From contig NZ_SLXU01000012.1 in assembly GCF_004343505.1 (NCBI RefSeq), positions 27,345 through 91,344 of the forward strand: a stretch of DNA of 64,000 bases, read 5' to 3'. The stretch is from Rhodovulum bhavnagarense. GTDB lineage: Bacteria > Pseudomonadota > Alphaproteobacteria > Rhodobacterales > Rhodobacteraceae. A program made the position numbers and the translations under genes. Each line of letters starts with the position of its first letter. The stretch's first letter is position 1. Under the pieces are notes generated by a model. It did no database searches and was not told where the DNA came from. It worked only from the letters and a program-made list of their open reading frames with translations. Shown here piece after piece: positions 45,494-54,120 of the stretch.

Positions 45494-45784
45494 TCAGGTC
45501 GTCCAGATGGCGGCGACGATGGTGGGCGCCGCGGCGATGCCCGCGATCGCGACCACCACCCAAAGCGCCTGGCGGAAGTCGAGGATGCCGAAGAGCCAGG
45601 AGAGAAAGACGCCGATCAGCGCGAGCGTGCCGATCACGATGCCCAAGGGGCCGGTGATCGCATCGACGATGCCCTGCAGCAGGGTCTGCACGGGCGACAG
45701 GTCGATGCTTTGGGCCAGAGCGGGGCCGGCAAGCACGATGAGTGCCATCGCGCCGAGCGCAACAATAGAAGGTTTGGACGTCAC
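45494..45784 (-). CDS. virB2: VirB2 major pilin precursor
   Basis: The protein has 96 residues. A long leader ending 'GPALAQ' is followed by a mature part with two hydrophobic helices ('GPLGIVIGTLALIGVFLSWL' and 'ALWVVVAIAGIAAAPTIVAA'). This is the VirB2/TrbC pilin design. Its start overlaps the virB1 stop by four bases. Confidence 0.92.
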   Translation of the reverse strand: MTSKPSIVALGAMALIVLAGPALAQSIDLSPVQTLLQGIVDAITGPLGIVIGTLALIGVFLSWLFGILDFRQALWVVVAIAGIAAAPTIVAAIWTT

Positions 45785-46566
45785 GAAAGGTCTCCTCTCA
45801 GCCGCTGGAACACGGCTGTCACACGGGCCACATGGCCTTGGGTTTCTCGAAAGGGGGGAATGCCGCCATGGCGGGTGACCGCATGGGGACCGGCATTGTA
45901 CGCCGCAAGCGCCAGCTCGGGATCGCCGAACTGCTCAAGCATCATCAGAAGGTAACGGGCCGAGCCGTCGAGGTTCTGGGCGATGTCATGGGGATCGACG
46001 CCGAGATCGCGCGCGGTATCGGGCATCAGCTGGCCGAGTCCGATGGCGCCGACGGGGCTGCGCGCGCCCGGATTGTACGCGCTCTCGACCTCGATATTGG
46101 CGCGGTAGAACAGCGCCCAATCAGTGACCGACAGACCTGCCTGACGCAGGGCGTCATGGCTGCCGTAGCGCAGCGCCGTGGTCTCGATGGCGTGGAGGAT
46201 TTCGGGGGAGGCGCGGACGGCGCGCGGGGCGACCGCTGCTGCAGCCGTCACATCGCTCAGGGGATAATCATCCCCAAGGGACTGCGGTTCGGCAAAAAGA
46301 AAGAGGCGATCTGGAAGGGGCCCATTCTGGGCATCGTCGTCGCCGGTGAACGAGCGCAGGCTGCTCGTGGTCTCGGCCATGTCGATCAGTCGGCCATCGG
46401 GGCTGACCTGGAAGATGAAACCGTCGGCAAGGGCCGGGGGTGCTGAACAAACACCTGTACCCAATGCAACGACGAGCGCAAAAGCGCGGTCAGTTGTCCT
46501 TGACCAGAACCGGTCCGGTCCGCGGCTCGGACGTGCGTCCGGGTGCTGCGTGGCGCTCGCGGGCAC
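45781..46566 (-). CDS. virB1: VirB1-type lytic transglycosylase, start uncertain
   Basis: About 261 residues from a GTG at 46566. The C-terminal half is a transglycosylase domain: catalytic glutamate in 'IEVESAYN', 'GLGQLMPDTA' and 'LAAYNAGPHAV'. A good signal peptide core ('AFALVVALGTGVCS', cleavage after ALA) begins soon after the end of the upstream gene, but no ATG, GTG or TTG precedes it in frame at a sensible distance except the GTG used here, which lies inside the upstream gene, and a TTG within the hydrophobic core. The long arginine-rich leader is therefore suspect. It opens gaps in peptidoglycan for channel assembly and is coupled to virB2. Confidence 0.8.
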   Translation of the reverse strand: MPASATQHPDARPSRGPDRFWSRTTDRAFALVVALGTGVCSAPPALADGFIFQVSPDGRLIDMAETTSSLRSFTGDDDAQNGPLPDRLFLFAEPQSLGDDYPLSDVTAAAAVAPRAVRASPEILHAIETTALRYGSHDALRQAGLSVTDWALFYRANIEVESAYNPGARSPVGAIGLGQLMPDTARDLGVDPHDIAQNLDGSARYLLMMLEQFGDPELALAAYNAGPHAVTRHGGIPPFRETQGHVARVTAVFQRLRGDLS

Positions 46567-46849
46567 CCTCGACAAGCGGGATGCTGGCGGTCGTGCAGCC
46601 CATGTCGGCAAGGAAGCTGACAAGGCCGACGATGGTCTTGAAATCGCGCAGCTTAAGGACGCTGCGGCTGGTGACGAGCATCTTGTCGTCCCCTCCATCC
46701 GGGGCAACCGCCCGGATGACCCAGGTGCCGTACCAGCTGTTGTGGCGCTTCTCGGCGCCTTCCTTGCAGACCACCTCGATGAGATAGCCTTGGGCCAAGA
46801 GGCCGCGCAGCCCGTCTTCTGTAACCACATTCGGTGCTTCTTCTATCAT
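46490..46849 (-). CDS. Conserved-looking small protein heading the virB operon
   Basis: The protein has 119 residues; the ATG at 46849 has GGAAGG close upstream. It has no signal peptide. The core 'HNSWYGTWVIRAVAPDG', 'MLVTSRSVLKLRDFKTIVG' and 'LVSFLADMGCTTASIPLVEG' looks like a compact alpha/beta domain of cytoplasmic type. Being the first gene of the virB operon, behind a promoter region with direct repeats, it could be a transcriptional or assembly regulator of transfer. I do not recognise the family. Confidence 0.75.
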   Translation of the reverse strand: MIEEAPNVVTEDGLRGLLAQGYLIEVVCKEGAEKRHNSWYGTWVIRAVAPDGGDDKMLVTSRSVLKLRDFKTIVGLVSFLADMGCTTASIPLVEGARERHAAPGRTSEPRTGPVLVKDN

Positions 46850-46916
46850 GGCCTTCCCTTGGGTCCTTCTTCTGCCTGGGTGCAGTCTCGGGCCCACGGG
46901 GTCGCAACACCGCGGG

Positions 46917-46949
46917 CGATACAAGACAACATGAACGATAGCAAGACAA
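46917..46949. repeat. Two direct repeats upstream of the virB operon
   Basis: CGATACAAGACAA (46917-46929) and CGATAGCAAGACAA (46936-46949) differ by one inserted base and are spaced by about two helical turns. They lie 68-100 bases ahead of the first virB-operon start and are the best operator candidate for that operon. Confidence 0.5.
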
Positions 46950-46959
46950 TATTAACGAC

Positions 46960-46987
46960 TTGACGCAGATTGCCTTGCTCCGATAAC
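46960..46987 (+). promoter_or_regulatory. Candidate promoter of the secreted small protein
   Basis: TTGACG (46960-46965) and GATAAC (46982-46987) are 16 bases apart. An AAGGAG ribosome site follows at 47025-47030, ahead of the gene at 47044. Confidence 0.4.
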
Positions 46988-47043
46988 GGTGATAGCTGAC
47001 AAAGTCGTGATCTTAAAGGCAGCAAAGGAGTTTTGCCCTGCAC

Positions 47044-47319
47044 ATGTCCTGTGCGTGCAACATCCCCCTGGCGCTGCTGATCACCGTCCTTATGGTGAGT
47101 GGTCCTGCCCATGCCTGCATCCCGCCCGAACGGCCGTTCCTGCCCGCGTCCCGAGAAGACATGCGCGCCTACGCGGACCTGATCCGGGGGGATTTCGAGG
47201 CCTACATCGCCGACGTGCAAGAGTATTTCCGCTGCATCGACGAGGAGCGCGCGCGGGCCTTTATCGAGGCCAGGGAAGTGAGCGAGGAATACGGGCGGTT
47301 CTTCGAGGCTGTCGAGTAG
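47044..47319 (+). CDS. Small secreted protein, unknown function
   Basis: The protein has 91 residues. The signal peptide 'NIPLALLITVLMVSGPAHA' ends before a mature protein that starts with cysteine ('CIPPERP'). The rest is acidic and helical ('DFEAYIADVQEYFRCIDEE'). The second cysteine could pair with the first. AAGGAG lies 13 bases before the ATG, and seven bases before an in-frame CTG at 47038, so an unusual start two codons earlier is possible. It is divergent from the virB operon and may be an exported accessory of transfer or entry exclusion. Confidence 0.65.
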   Translation: MSCACNIPLALLITVLMVSGPAHACIPPERPFLPASREDMRAYADLIRGDFEAYIADVQEYFRCIDEERARAFIEAREVSEEYGRFFEAVE

Positions 47320-47500
47320 CCCCCGTTCCGCTGGCACGGGCCGCCCTTGATCCTGTGCCGATGATACGGTGATGATTTTGCTGGAGGATGTTCGGTCTGC
47401 AACCCGTCCAAGGCACCCCACGCATCGGTTGCTTATGCGGCGGCCATGCGGTTCAATCAGGGTTCGTCTCCGGCCAATTTACAGAAAGGATTTACACCCC

Positions 47501-48502
47501 GTGTCTTTGCGTTTCTGGCAACGTATCCGTCTTGCGCCCGGGGTGACGCTGAACCTCTCGAAATCGACAGCCTCTCTGTCGTTCGGACCGCGCGGTGCCA
47601 AATACACCGTCAGCCCCCGGGGGAACCGAGCCACACTCGGGCTGCCGGGCACGGGCCTCTTCTACACCATCCAGGACCGTAAGGGCGCGCGTGCAGCCAC
47701 CCCAACACGGGACAAGCTGTCCCTCGGGTTTTTCTGGCGGCTCGTGACCTCACCTGAGGAAAAGGCGCTCATAGATGGGCTGCGCGCGCTCAGCGAGGGT
47801 GATGAAGATGCAGCGCTGTCACATCTGGAAGCCGCAAACGATCTGCCCGACGCCGCCTGGATGGCCGGCATGATCCGCTTGAAGCAGGAGGCATTTGCGC
47901 AGGCGCGCGTGCATCTGGAAAGCGCGCTTGCGGCGGGCGGCAGGCTCGGCGCGCTGCTCACGAAATATGACCTCGCACCGCAAAGCACCCTGCCGATGGC
48001 CAAGGGCATCTTTGCTCACATCTCCCCCACCGAGCGCGGCACCCGGCTTGCGCTGGTGGAGCTGTGTGAGGCGAGCGGGGACGCCGAAGGCGCGACGCAG
48101 CATCTCGAGCGGCTTTTGGTCATCGCACCTGAGGATCCCGTGGTGCTCTTGTCCTTCGTCCAGATCGCGCTCGACACACCCCAAGATCACGACCTGCTCG
48201 ACCGTGTGATCGCCCTGACCGTCGCCACCCAGAACGAGACCCCCATTGACACGGGCATTCTGCTCTACCGGGCTCGGGCGCTCGCGGTGCGCGGCCTCCC
48301 CGACGCCGCCATCGACGTGCTGACCCGCGCTGGCCGCCGCCGCAAGGACCGCCCCGATCGTCTTCTCCACCAGATCCGTCATGACCGCGCGGAGCTTTAC
48401 GAACGCGTGGGTCGCAAGGCCCAGGCACGCCGTGAGTTCGAGAAGCTCTTCGTGGAGGCACCGGAGTTTGAAGGCTTGGCAGAGAGACTGGGGTTAAGGT
48501 GA
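47501..48502 (+). CDS. DUF4236 and TPR-repeat protein
   Basis: The protein has 333 residues from a GTG with AAAGGA about ten bases upstream. The first 55 residues are DUF4236: 'FWQRIRLAPGVTLNLSKS', then 'SFGPRGAKYTV' and 'TLGLPGTGLFYTI'. The rest is a series of tetratricopeptide-like helical repeats ('RLALVELCEASGDAEGATQH', 'ERVGRKAQARREFEKLFVEA') that would form a protein-binding surface. The role of DUF4236 is not known. No signal peptide. It stands alone with gaps on both sides. Confidence 0.78.
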   Translation: MSLRFWQRIRLAPGVTLNLSKSTASLSFGPRGAKYTVSPRGNRATLGLPGTGLFYTIQDRKGARAATPTRDKLSLGFFWRLVTSPEEKALIDGLRALSEGDEDAALSHLEAANDLPDAAWMAGMIRLKQEAFAQARVHLESALAAGGRLGALLTKYDLAPQSTLPMAKGIFAHISPTERGTRLALVELCEASGDAEGATQHLERLLVIAPEDPVVLLSFVQIALDTPQDHDLLDRVIALTVATQNETPIDTGILLYRARALAVRGLPDAAIDVLTRAGRRRKDRPDRLLHQIRHDRAELYERVGRKAQARREFEKLFVEAPEFEGLAERLGLR

Positions 48503-48676
48503 ATCGTTCGACCGGTCGGGCGGATTGCAGGCATTCGCTGTACTTGCAGTGCATTTGTTTGTCAGCAGCAAAGCGGACATTGCCCTAGGTTTAAGGATGC
48601 GGACGCAAGCCTTCCCTGCTATCAACACATGGAATACGACAGTGGTCCCGCCATAGTGGTGAGCAAGGATAACAAT

Positions 48677-50671
48677 ATGGATGGCGAAAGAGCTCCTGGG
48701 CACGATGCCGATGCCTTGATCAAGCCGGACATGCCGGCTGTTCTCGAACGCACCAACTTGTCGGTAAACGTGCAAGGCTTCCTGCTGCCCGTATTCGAGG
48801 CGCTTTCAAATTCGATGGACGGAATCGAACAGCGTTTCGACGACCAAGCATCTCGCAGGGGAAAGATCCTCGTCAAATTCGAAAACCTAAATGACCCTGA
48901 CAAGGTGATGATAAGCGTCACCGACAATGGCGTCGGTCTGAATGACGAAAACTATAGGTCGTTTAGGACGCCTTTTAGCGGATACAAGCTCAGCAAGCGC
49001 GGACGCGGATTTGGTCGCTTCATAGCGTTCAAGGTGTTTTCGCGTATTCACTACTCCAGCAGGTTTGAAACGGCTGCTGCCGAGGCGACGAAGACGTTCC
49101 GCTTTGACATTTCGCAGGACGAGGAAATCATTTTCCATGATGGTGAACCTGACTTTCCCGGCTGCGGCTTGTGTGTCGAGCTGGATGAGCCACTGAATGA
49201 TTGGTTCGATCTTATCGGCGGTTTGTCAAAGCAGGATGTAAAAGATCAAATCGGATCACACTTTCTACCATATTTCTTATATCGCGGGTTGCCAGAAATC
49301 CTTCTTCAATTCGACGATGAAGAACCAGAGAACATCACCAGTTACTTCAAAGCGGTCTTCGTTGAACATGCTGCGGGTCAGATCGACACTGCTATCGACG
49401 GCACAACATGCACCCTAAACTATACGCTGACCAAGATACCCAAGACGAAACAGTTCAAGAGCCATTGTCTTCTTTTCGCCGCGGCAGACCGGATTGTTGG
49501 ACACCCCCGCGACCTGTCAAACAAGCTGGGTGCCACGCATTTCGTGGACGAGGACGATAGCAAATTTATCATTGTTGCAGTCGTGCGAGGCGATGCCTTT
49601 GAAACCCGTCTGAACGACTCGCGCACCAGCTTGGACCTGCCGCCCAAGGCGGTTGAAGAAATCGTGGGCGCTGTCTGTGACAAGATTCAGGACCGAGAAA
49701 AGCAGCAGATCGAAAAGATCAAAACCGGGCAGGCGCAGAAACTCAATATCGCCTTGCACGAGAACCCGATCTTGCGCTTGGGCCTAAAGGGGCAATCGCT
49801 TTCGGAGTATGTCGCCAAGAAACCAAATCACTGGGGGCCAGAAGAGTTCGTTCAAGACCTCGCGCTATCTCGGTATCGCAACACAGGAGATTTGCTCAAG
49901 CAGATAACTGAGGCTGCCAATGATCCAGCGTCATACGCTGAAAAAATCAAAGATTTGGCGAGCCGCATTGATGCTGGAAAGAAGGAAGCACTTGCCGAGT
50001 ATGTCATCCATCGCAAGAGCATTATTGAGCTACTCGACGCGGCTCGAAAATTTGACGATTCGAAGAAGCGTGGTTCTGAGGATGAGGTTCATTCTCTGAT
50101 ATTTCGCCGGTTCAGTGACAGTGTAGATATTGAGTATTTCCAGCATAACCTTTGGCTGATCGACGACGCTCTTGCTTTCTTACCGTATGTGTCGAGTGAT
50201 CGAACAATGCACGGCGGCGGACGCAAAAAAGGTGACAAGGTCACGGACCTTTTGTTTTATGATGATACGATGGTTTTAGGTGACGAGGATGGCACCACTT
50301 TGACTATCGTTGAGTTTAAGAAGCCGAGCCGAGACGACTACAGCTTTGGACCAGCCAAATCCGATCCGGTGACGCAGGTCATCGACACACTGGAAAAGGC
50401 AATTGCTGCTGGCGGCATTACTCGAACGGATGGTGCCCACATGTCGTTTGAGCGAGTTGCACGCCGCAGTGCCTTTATTATCGCCGATTTGACTCCGAGC
50501 TTAATAAAAATCCTTAAACGGCATAACTTCCAAAATCCCCACGATCCTAAGATTTGGACCCATTATTTCGACAACGGCGAAATTTTTATACAAGCGTTTG
50601 GCTATGACACCTTGGTTTCTATGGCCAAGAAGCGAAACCAAGCCTTCAGCAAAGTTTTGCTTGATGATTGA
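48677..50671 (+). CDS. GHKL ATPase with C-terminal PD-(D/E)XK-like region, putative defence protein
   Basis: The protein has 664 residues from an ATG with AAGGA seven bases upstream; an earlier ATG at 48629 lacks a ribosome site. The N-terminus is an HSP90/MutL-type ATPase: N-box 'EALSNSMDG' (from E41), 'DNGVGL' (83-88) and 'GRGFGRF' (109-115). A helical middle follows. The C-terminus has D524 in 'TDLLFYDD' and 'TIVEFKKP' with E546 and K548, the arrangement of a PD-(D/E)XK nuclease. The gene is clearly more AT-rich than the transfer genes. Similar ATPase-nuclease proteins occur in defence islands. It probably works with the HEPN protein 35 bases downstream. Confidence 0.75.
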   Translation: MDGERAPGHDADALIKPDMPAVLERTNLSVNVQGFLLPVFEALSNSMDGIEQRFDDQASRRGKILVKFENLNDPDKVMISVTDNGVGLNDENYRSFRTPFSGYKLSKRGRGFGRFIAFKVFSRIHYSSRFETAAAEATKTFRFDISQDEEIIFHDGEPDFPGCGLCVELDEPLNDWFDLIGGLSKQDVKDQIGSHFLPYFLYRGLPEILLQFDDEEPENITSYFKAVFVEHAAGQIDTAIDGTTCTLNYTLTKIPKTKQFKSHCLLFAAADRIVGHPRDLSNKLGATHFVDEDDSKFIIVAVVRGDAFETRLNDSRTSLDLPPKAVEEIVGAVCDKIQDREKQQIEKIKTGQAQKLNIALHENPILRLGLKGQSLSEYVAKKPNHWGPEEFVQDLALSRYRNTGDLLKQITEAANDPASYAEKIKDLASRIDAGKKEALAEYVIHRKSIIELLDAARKFDDSKKRGSEDEVHSLIFRRFSDSVDIEYFQHNLWLIDDALAFLPYVSSDRTMHGGGRKKGDKVTDLLFYDDTMVLGDEDGTTLTIVEFKKPSRDDYSFGPAKSDPVTQVIDTLEKAIAAGGITRTDGAHMSFERVARRSAFIIADLTPSLIKILKRHNFQNPHDPKIWTHYFDNGEIFIQAFGYDTLVSMAKKRNQAFSKVLLDD

Positions 50672-50706
50672 CCTAAGGGAACGCGTTCGTATCCACGGCC
50701 GATACA

Positions 50707-51366
50707 ATGCATGAAAGTTTGAAGGGTATCTCAACGAGGATTTTGGGGCTCGCAACTGACGCGTTGAAGCGGGCAAACACAGACGCCGTATATTTTGATC
50801 CGGGAATGGAGCATCGACAATCGCTTGCGCCTTTAGCCGCCGCTCATGCGGGAGAGCTCGTTCTTAAGGCACTCATTGCCAAAGAACATCCTCTACTCTT
50901 GTTCAAGAACATTGGCGAAAAAGCCACTGATGACGAAATTGACTTGGATTGGCTGCTAAAAAACGGCCGAACACATGACTTCTCTAGACTGCCGAGCGTG
51001 TTATGGGCCACCTCCGGCATCAAAGTTCCGAACATAGAGAGCTATCGGCGCATTGCAGCGCTCCGAAACCAAATCCAGCACTTTGTCGATGACCGAGATT
51101 GCGATGTTCAATACGCCTGTCTTAACTTCATCTACTCAAACATTGACCCCTTACTCAGCAACCACTTTGGGATCGCCGCGTGCAAGTTTCATGAGGATGA
51201 ATTTGATGACTATGTGATCGGATGCCTTCTTGCGCATCAGATCAGATTTACGGTGCCAAGAGACACTGTGCTGACCGAGATTGACCCGAACGAATACTTG
51301 AAGAACTGTTCACCAGACTACAGAGAATGGGCGTGCGCAGAGCTGAAATTAGATTTACCCAGCTGA
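50707..51366 (+). CDS. HEPN-motif protein, probable partner of GHKL ATPase
   Basis: The protein has 219 residues. 'AALRNQIQHF' contains R120-N121-x3-H125, the RN-x3-H catalytic signature of HEPN ribonucleases; the surrounding sequence is helical, as expected. The N-terminus 'ALKRANTDAVYF' and 'AHAGELVLKALIA' resembles helix 1 and 2 of HEPN domains. HEPN proteins often cut RNA when an ATPase partner senses invasion. It lies 35 bases after the ATPase gene in the same low-GC block, without its own clear promoter. Ribosome site weak. The assignment depends on one short motif. Confidence 0.6.
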   Translation: MHESLKGISTRILGLATDALKRANTDAVYFDPGMEHRQSLAPLAAAHAGELVLKALIAKEHPLLLFKNIGEKATDDEIDLDWLLKNGRTHDFSRLPSVLWATSGIKVPNIESYRRIAALRNQIQHFVDDRDCDVQYACLNFIYSNIDPLLSNHFGIAACKFHEDEFDDYVIGCLLAHQIRFTVPRDTVLTEIDPNEYLKNCSPDYREWACAELKLDLPS

Positions 51367-51477
51367 CAATGTACGGTTTCGAGAGTGCGGCGAATGTCGG
51401 CAAAGCAGGCTGCGAATGCAGCAATCCAGGCTATGGTTAATTGACAGGTATGGGCCGGGCACGTCAGTTGTGGCGCT

Positions 51478-52095
51478 TCACTCCAGATCGACGTTGCCCA
51501 AGCGCGGTGCATGGACATGCGTTCGGACCAAGAACGCAGCGGCAGCGCCGGCGATGGCACCGAAGAGGTGCGCCTCCCACGACACGCCGGGTTGGCCCGG
51601 AAGAACGCCCCAGAGAATGGAGCCATAGAGAACACCGACCACCACTGCCGCGCCCAGCGTGATCGGCGAGCGATCCACGAGGCCGCGCACGACCAGGAAA
51701 CCGAACCAGCCGAAAACCAAACCTGACGCACCGATATGGATGGCCGAGCTGCCGAAGAGCCAGACTAGAGCGCCGCCGAGGCCGATCACCACGGCGTTCA
51801 CCGGCATCAAGGCTCGCGTCGTTGTTGCCACCAGCAGTCCACCCATCACCAGCAGCGTCGGCGTATTGGCCATCAGGTGACCGAAGCTTCCATGCAGAAG
51901 GGGCATCGCGATGACACCATCCAACCCACCGAGGTACCGTGGGATCAGTCCGAAGGTCGGGTTCAGGCTGTAGCCCGTGATCCAGTTGACGACCTGAATC
52001 GCCCAGAGCAGGGCGATGAAGGCGGCAAGCGCCGCGGCTCGCCGCAAAAAAGCGCGCATATGATCCCGGTTTGTCATGGCGGTGACAGTAGACAT
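51478..52095 (-). CDS. Rhomboid-family intramembrane serine protease
   Basis: The protein has 205 residues from the ATG with GAAGG nine bases upstream. Five to six membrane segments are visible. The oxyanion-site 'HGSFGHLMAN' (68-77), the catalytic serine S124 in 'GASGLVFGW' and the catalytic histidine H176 in 'SWEAHLFGAIAGA' are all present, so the enzyme should be active. Rhomboids cut membrane proteins within the bilayer. Its target in this element is unknown. It is transcribed against its neighbours and looks like independent cargo. Confidence 0.92.
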   Translation of the reverse strand: MSTVTAMTNRDHMRAFLRRAAALAAFIALLWAIQVVNWITGYSLNPTFGLIPRYLGGLDGVIAMPLLHGSFGHLMANTPTLLVMGGLLVATTTRALMPVNAVVIGLGGALVWLFGSSAIHIGASGLVFGWFGFLVVRGLVDRSPITLGAAVVVGVLYGSILWGVLPGQPGVSWEAHLFGAIAGAAAAFLVRTHVHAPRLGNVDLE

Positions 52096-52382
52096 CTCTG
52101 GTAGGCCTTCAACGGCTTTCGCGTGCTGCATAGGATGCGGCGGCGGGACCGTGGTTCAGGGCGGCCAACCTAGCTACGGCCGAAACCAAGAGCGGGGCTG
52201 GCTACCGATGGCTGTGGCGAGGCATCAGAGCCTCATCTCCAAGGATGTAGGACTTCATTCCATCCCTTGTCGCACTCCTTCGAAGCACGACCGAAGCGCA
52301 CGCTGTTTCTCAGCGAGCAAATCTGCTTGCTATCGTAAGTGTTGTTTTGTATCGCCGCACCATTATAGCTGGAGTCGGCGTC

Positions 52383-53039
52383 ATGAATCACAAGGTCCGG
52401 ACCGCGGCAGCCGCCGCGGCCATCACAGCATCGAGCCTCGTCGGTTCGGTCGAGCCGGCGCAAGCCTATCAGGTCGACTGCGCCATTCTGCTCTGTCTTG
52501 CGGGCGGCTGGCCGGCATCGGCGCCCTGTGCCCATGCGCGTGCGGTCTTCATCCGCAGGATCACACCCTGGCCGATCGAGCCACCCTTGCAGATCTGGCG
52601 TTGCCCGCTGGGGGCGTCGTTCAACGCCCCCGCCCCGCTTTCGCCGATGGAACGGCTTTACGACATCGGCTTCCGGGAGGCACCTCAGGTCAGCGTACCG
52701 CAAGCTCCCCTGCCCCTGGTCCAAGTACAGTCAGACGAGCAGGCCGACATCGATATTTCGGGCGACGCCTTCGACTTCGTCCGCAGCATCCGTGTCTTTC
52801 ACATCCAGTTCAGCCAACGCGAAAACCGGGATGGGGATTGCAACCGTTACGACAGCACCCGCCTCGGTTCGTATGGGGTGCAAGGCGACTATCGATGGAC
52901 ACGGTCGAGTGTCGCCCAGGTTCCACCCGCCTCACAGCTGCCCGACACCGCGCACTGTAACTGGGTCAGTTACCGCTCGGTCTTTGTGGACTGGCGGGAT
53001 CATGAGGGGAACTACGGCTTCGAAGAGGTCCGCTACTGA
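52383..53039 (+). CDS. Exported protein of unknown function
   Basis: The protein has 218 residues from the ATG with GGAG nine bases upstream. The signal peptide 'TAAAAAAITASSLVGSVEPA' is cleaved after QA, giving a mature start 'YQVDCAILLCLAGGWPAS'. Four cysteines in the first 60 residues ('DCAILLC', 'PCAHAR', 'RCPLG') and one each in 'DCNRY' and 'HCNW' suggest disulfides. Proteins with this 'LLCLAGGWP' opening are found beside conjugation genes, so a periplasmic transfer-linked role is plausible, but I cannot name one. A palindrome eight bases after the stop may end transcription. Confidence 0.7.
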   Translation: MNHKVRTAAAAAAITASSLVGSVEPAQAYQVDCAILLCLAGGWPASAPCAHARAVFIRRITPWPIEPPLQIWRCPLGASFNAPAPLSPMERLYDIGFREAPQVSVPQAPLPLVQVQSDEQADIDISGDAFDFVRSIRVFHIQFSQRENRDGDCNRYDSTRLGSYGVQGDYRWTRSSVAQVPPASQLPDTAHCNWVSYRSVFVDWRDHEGNYGFEEVRY

Positions 53040-53046
53040 ACTTGCC

Positions 53047-53069
53047 CGGACCTGCCCGGGGCAGGTCCG
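53047..53069. terminator. Perfect 11-base inverted repeat after the exported-protein gene
   Basis: CGGACCTGCCC and GGGCAGGTCCG pair perfectly around a single G. This is strong enough to stop RNA polymerase, but no T-run follows; a protein-binding palindrome is the other reading. Confidence 0.5.
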
Positions 53070-53202
53070 CACCCGATCATCTTGCACCTGTGACGGTGCA
53101 CCGAACCCAAAAAGGGAAACGACGCCAGACCGAAAAGCCTGACGCCGCCCTAGAAGAACCCGTGAACAAGGATCTTCTAGCGCACTGTCCGAACCGCCGC
53201 AA

Positions 53203-53223
53203 CCAGCAAAGTTGTTTTGCTGG
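53203..53223. repeat. Palindrome and direct repeat upstream of the HTH gene
   Basis: CCAGCAAA (53203-53210) pairs with TTTGCTGG (53216-53223). GTTGTTTTGCT (from 53211) is repeated as GTTGTTTGCT (from 53231). It is 55-75 bases before the start at 53278 and is a probable operator. Confidence 0.45.
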
Positions 53224-53277
53224 CAAGAATGTTGTTTGCTCTCGGCATGGGGTCGTCTCTCACAGGAGACACCGACC

Positions 53278-54120
53278 ATGGAACCCACGACCGGCCTGAT
53301 CCTGAGACGGATCACCCAGACAGAGCTGTCCGTTTCCGCCCACAAGCTGGCGACTGTCATCCTCGACGCCATAGCGTGGAAGGAGGGTTACAACGGACTG
53401 CCGCGCGGGACAGCCGCCTTCACCCTCGCCGACCTGGCGTCGAAGATGGGCATCTCGCGACAGTACCTGACCGAGCTGCTGGCTGAACTCGAGGCGTCCG
53501 AGCTGGAGCTGAGACGCGAGAAGCCCAACGGCAAGTTCGCGCCCTGGCTCTTCCGCTTCACGGCCTTCGATGCCGAGGACCGCGCTCAGGATGTTGCGTC
53601 AGGCACAGGCGACACATCACTATCTAGAGAAAGAAATAACAAAACTATTTTCTCAGGACAGATCACTATTTCGGAAACATCGAACGTCTTTCAGACTTGT
53701 TGGGCGGACCTGATCAGAGCTGCGAAGAGGGCCCTGCCCTGTTGGAACGTCGACACGCAGGTGATCTGGGACCGCTTTCTTGCCTTTAACCGGGCGCGCG
53801 GGAACGACAGGGTTCCAGCCGGCTACCTACTCGGGTTCATGCGCCGATGGCGGACCTCACCCGGTTCAGAAAGCCGATCGGCGGAAGCGCCAACTCCGCA
53901 GCATGTGGTTGACCCGCGGGAGCGAGAGTTGCACGCTCAGATCAAGGCTGCCCCCAGCGGTAACCGGCAGTTTCACGCGTCAGACCTGTGTCGGCTCATC
54001 GGGCAGGCGGCCTATGAGGCTCGCGTTCTCAACGTCATCCGGCAGTTCGGCTGTCCAAGGTTCACCGCGACGCTCGCCGTTCATGGGAGGGCCGTGATGG
54101 CCGGCGAAATTGCTCGATAA
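53278..54120 (+). CDS. Helix-turn-helix protein, possible replication or regulatory factor
   Basis: The protein has 280 residues; ACAGGAG sits ahead of the ATG. Residues about 45-90 hold a winged helix-turn-helix: 'FTLADLASKMGISRQYLTEL' then 'LAELEASELELRREKPNGKF'. A variable, AT-rich linker (bases about 53600-53690) leads to a second helical domain with 'LPCWNVDTQVIWDRFLAFNR' and 'PAGYLLGFMRRWR'. This two-part layout resembles plasmid or phage replication and partition regulators, but no initiator signature is certain. It has its own repeated upstream region, consistent with autoregulation. Confidence 0.65.
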   Translation: MEPTTGLILRRITQTELSVSAHKLATVILDAIAWKEGYNGLPRGTAAFTLADLASKMGISRQYLTELLAELEASELELRREKPNGKFAPWLFRFTAFDAEDRAQDVASGTGDTSLSRERNNKTIFSGQITISETSNVFQTCWADLIRAAKRALPCWNVDTQVIWDRFLAFNRARGNDRVPAGYLLGFMRRWRTSPGSESRSAEAPTPQHVVDPRERELHAQIKAAPSGNRQFHASDLCRLIGQAAYEARVLNVIRQFGCPRFTATLAVHGRAVMAGEIAR

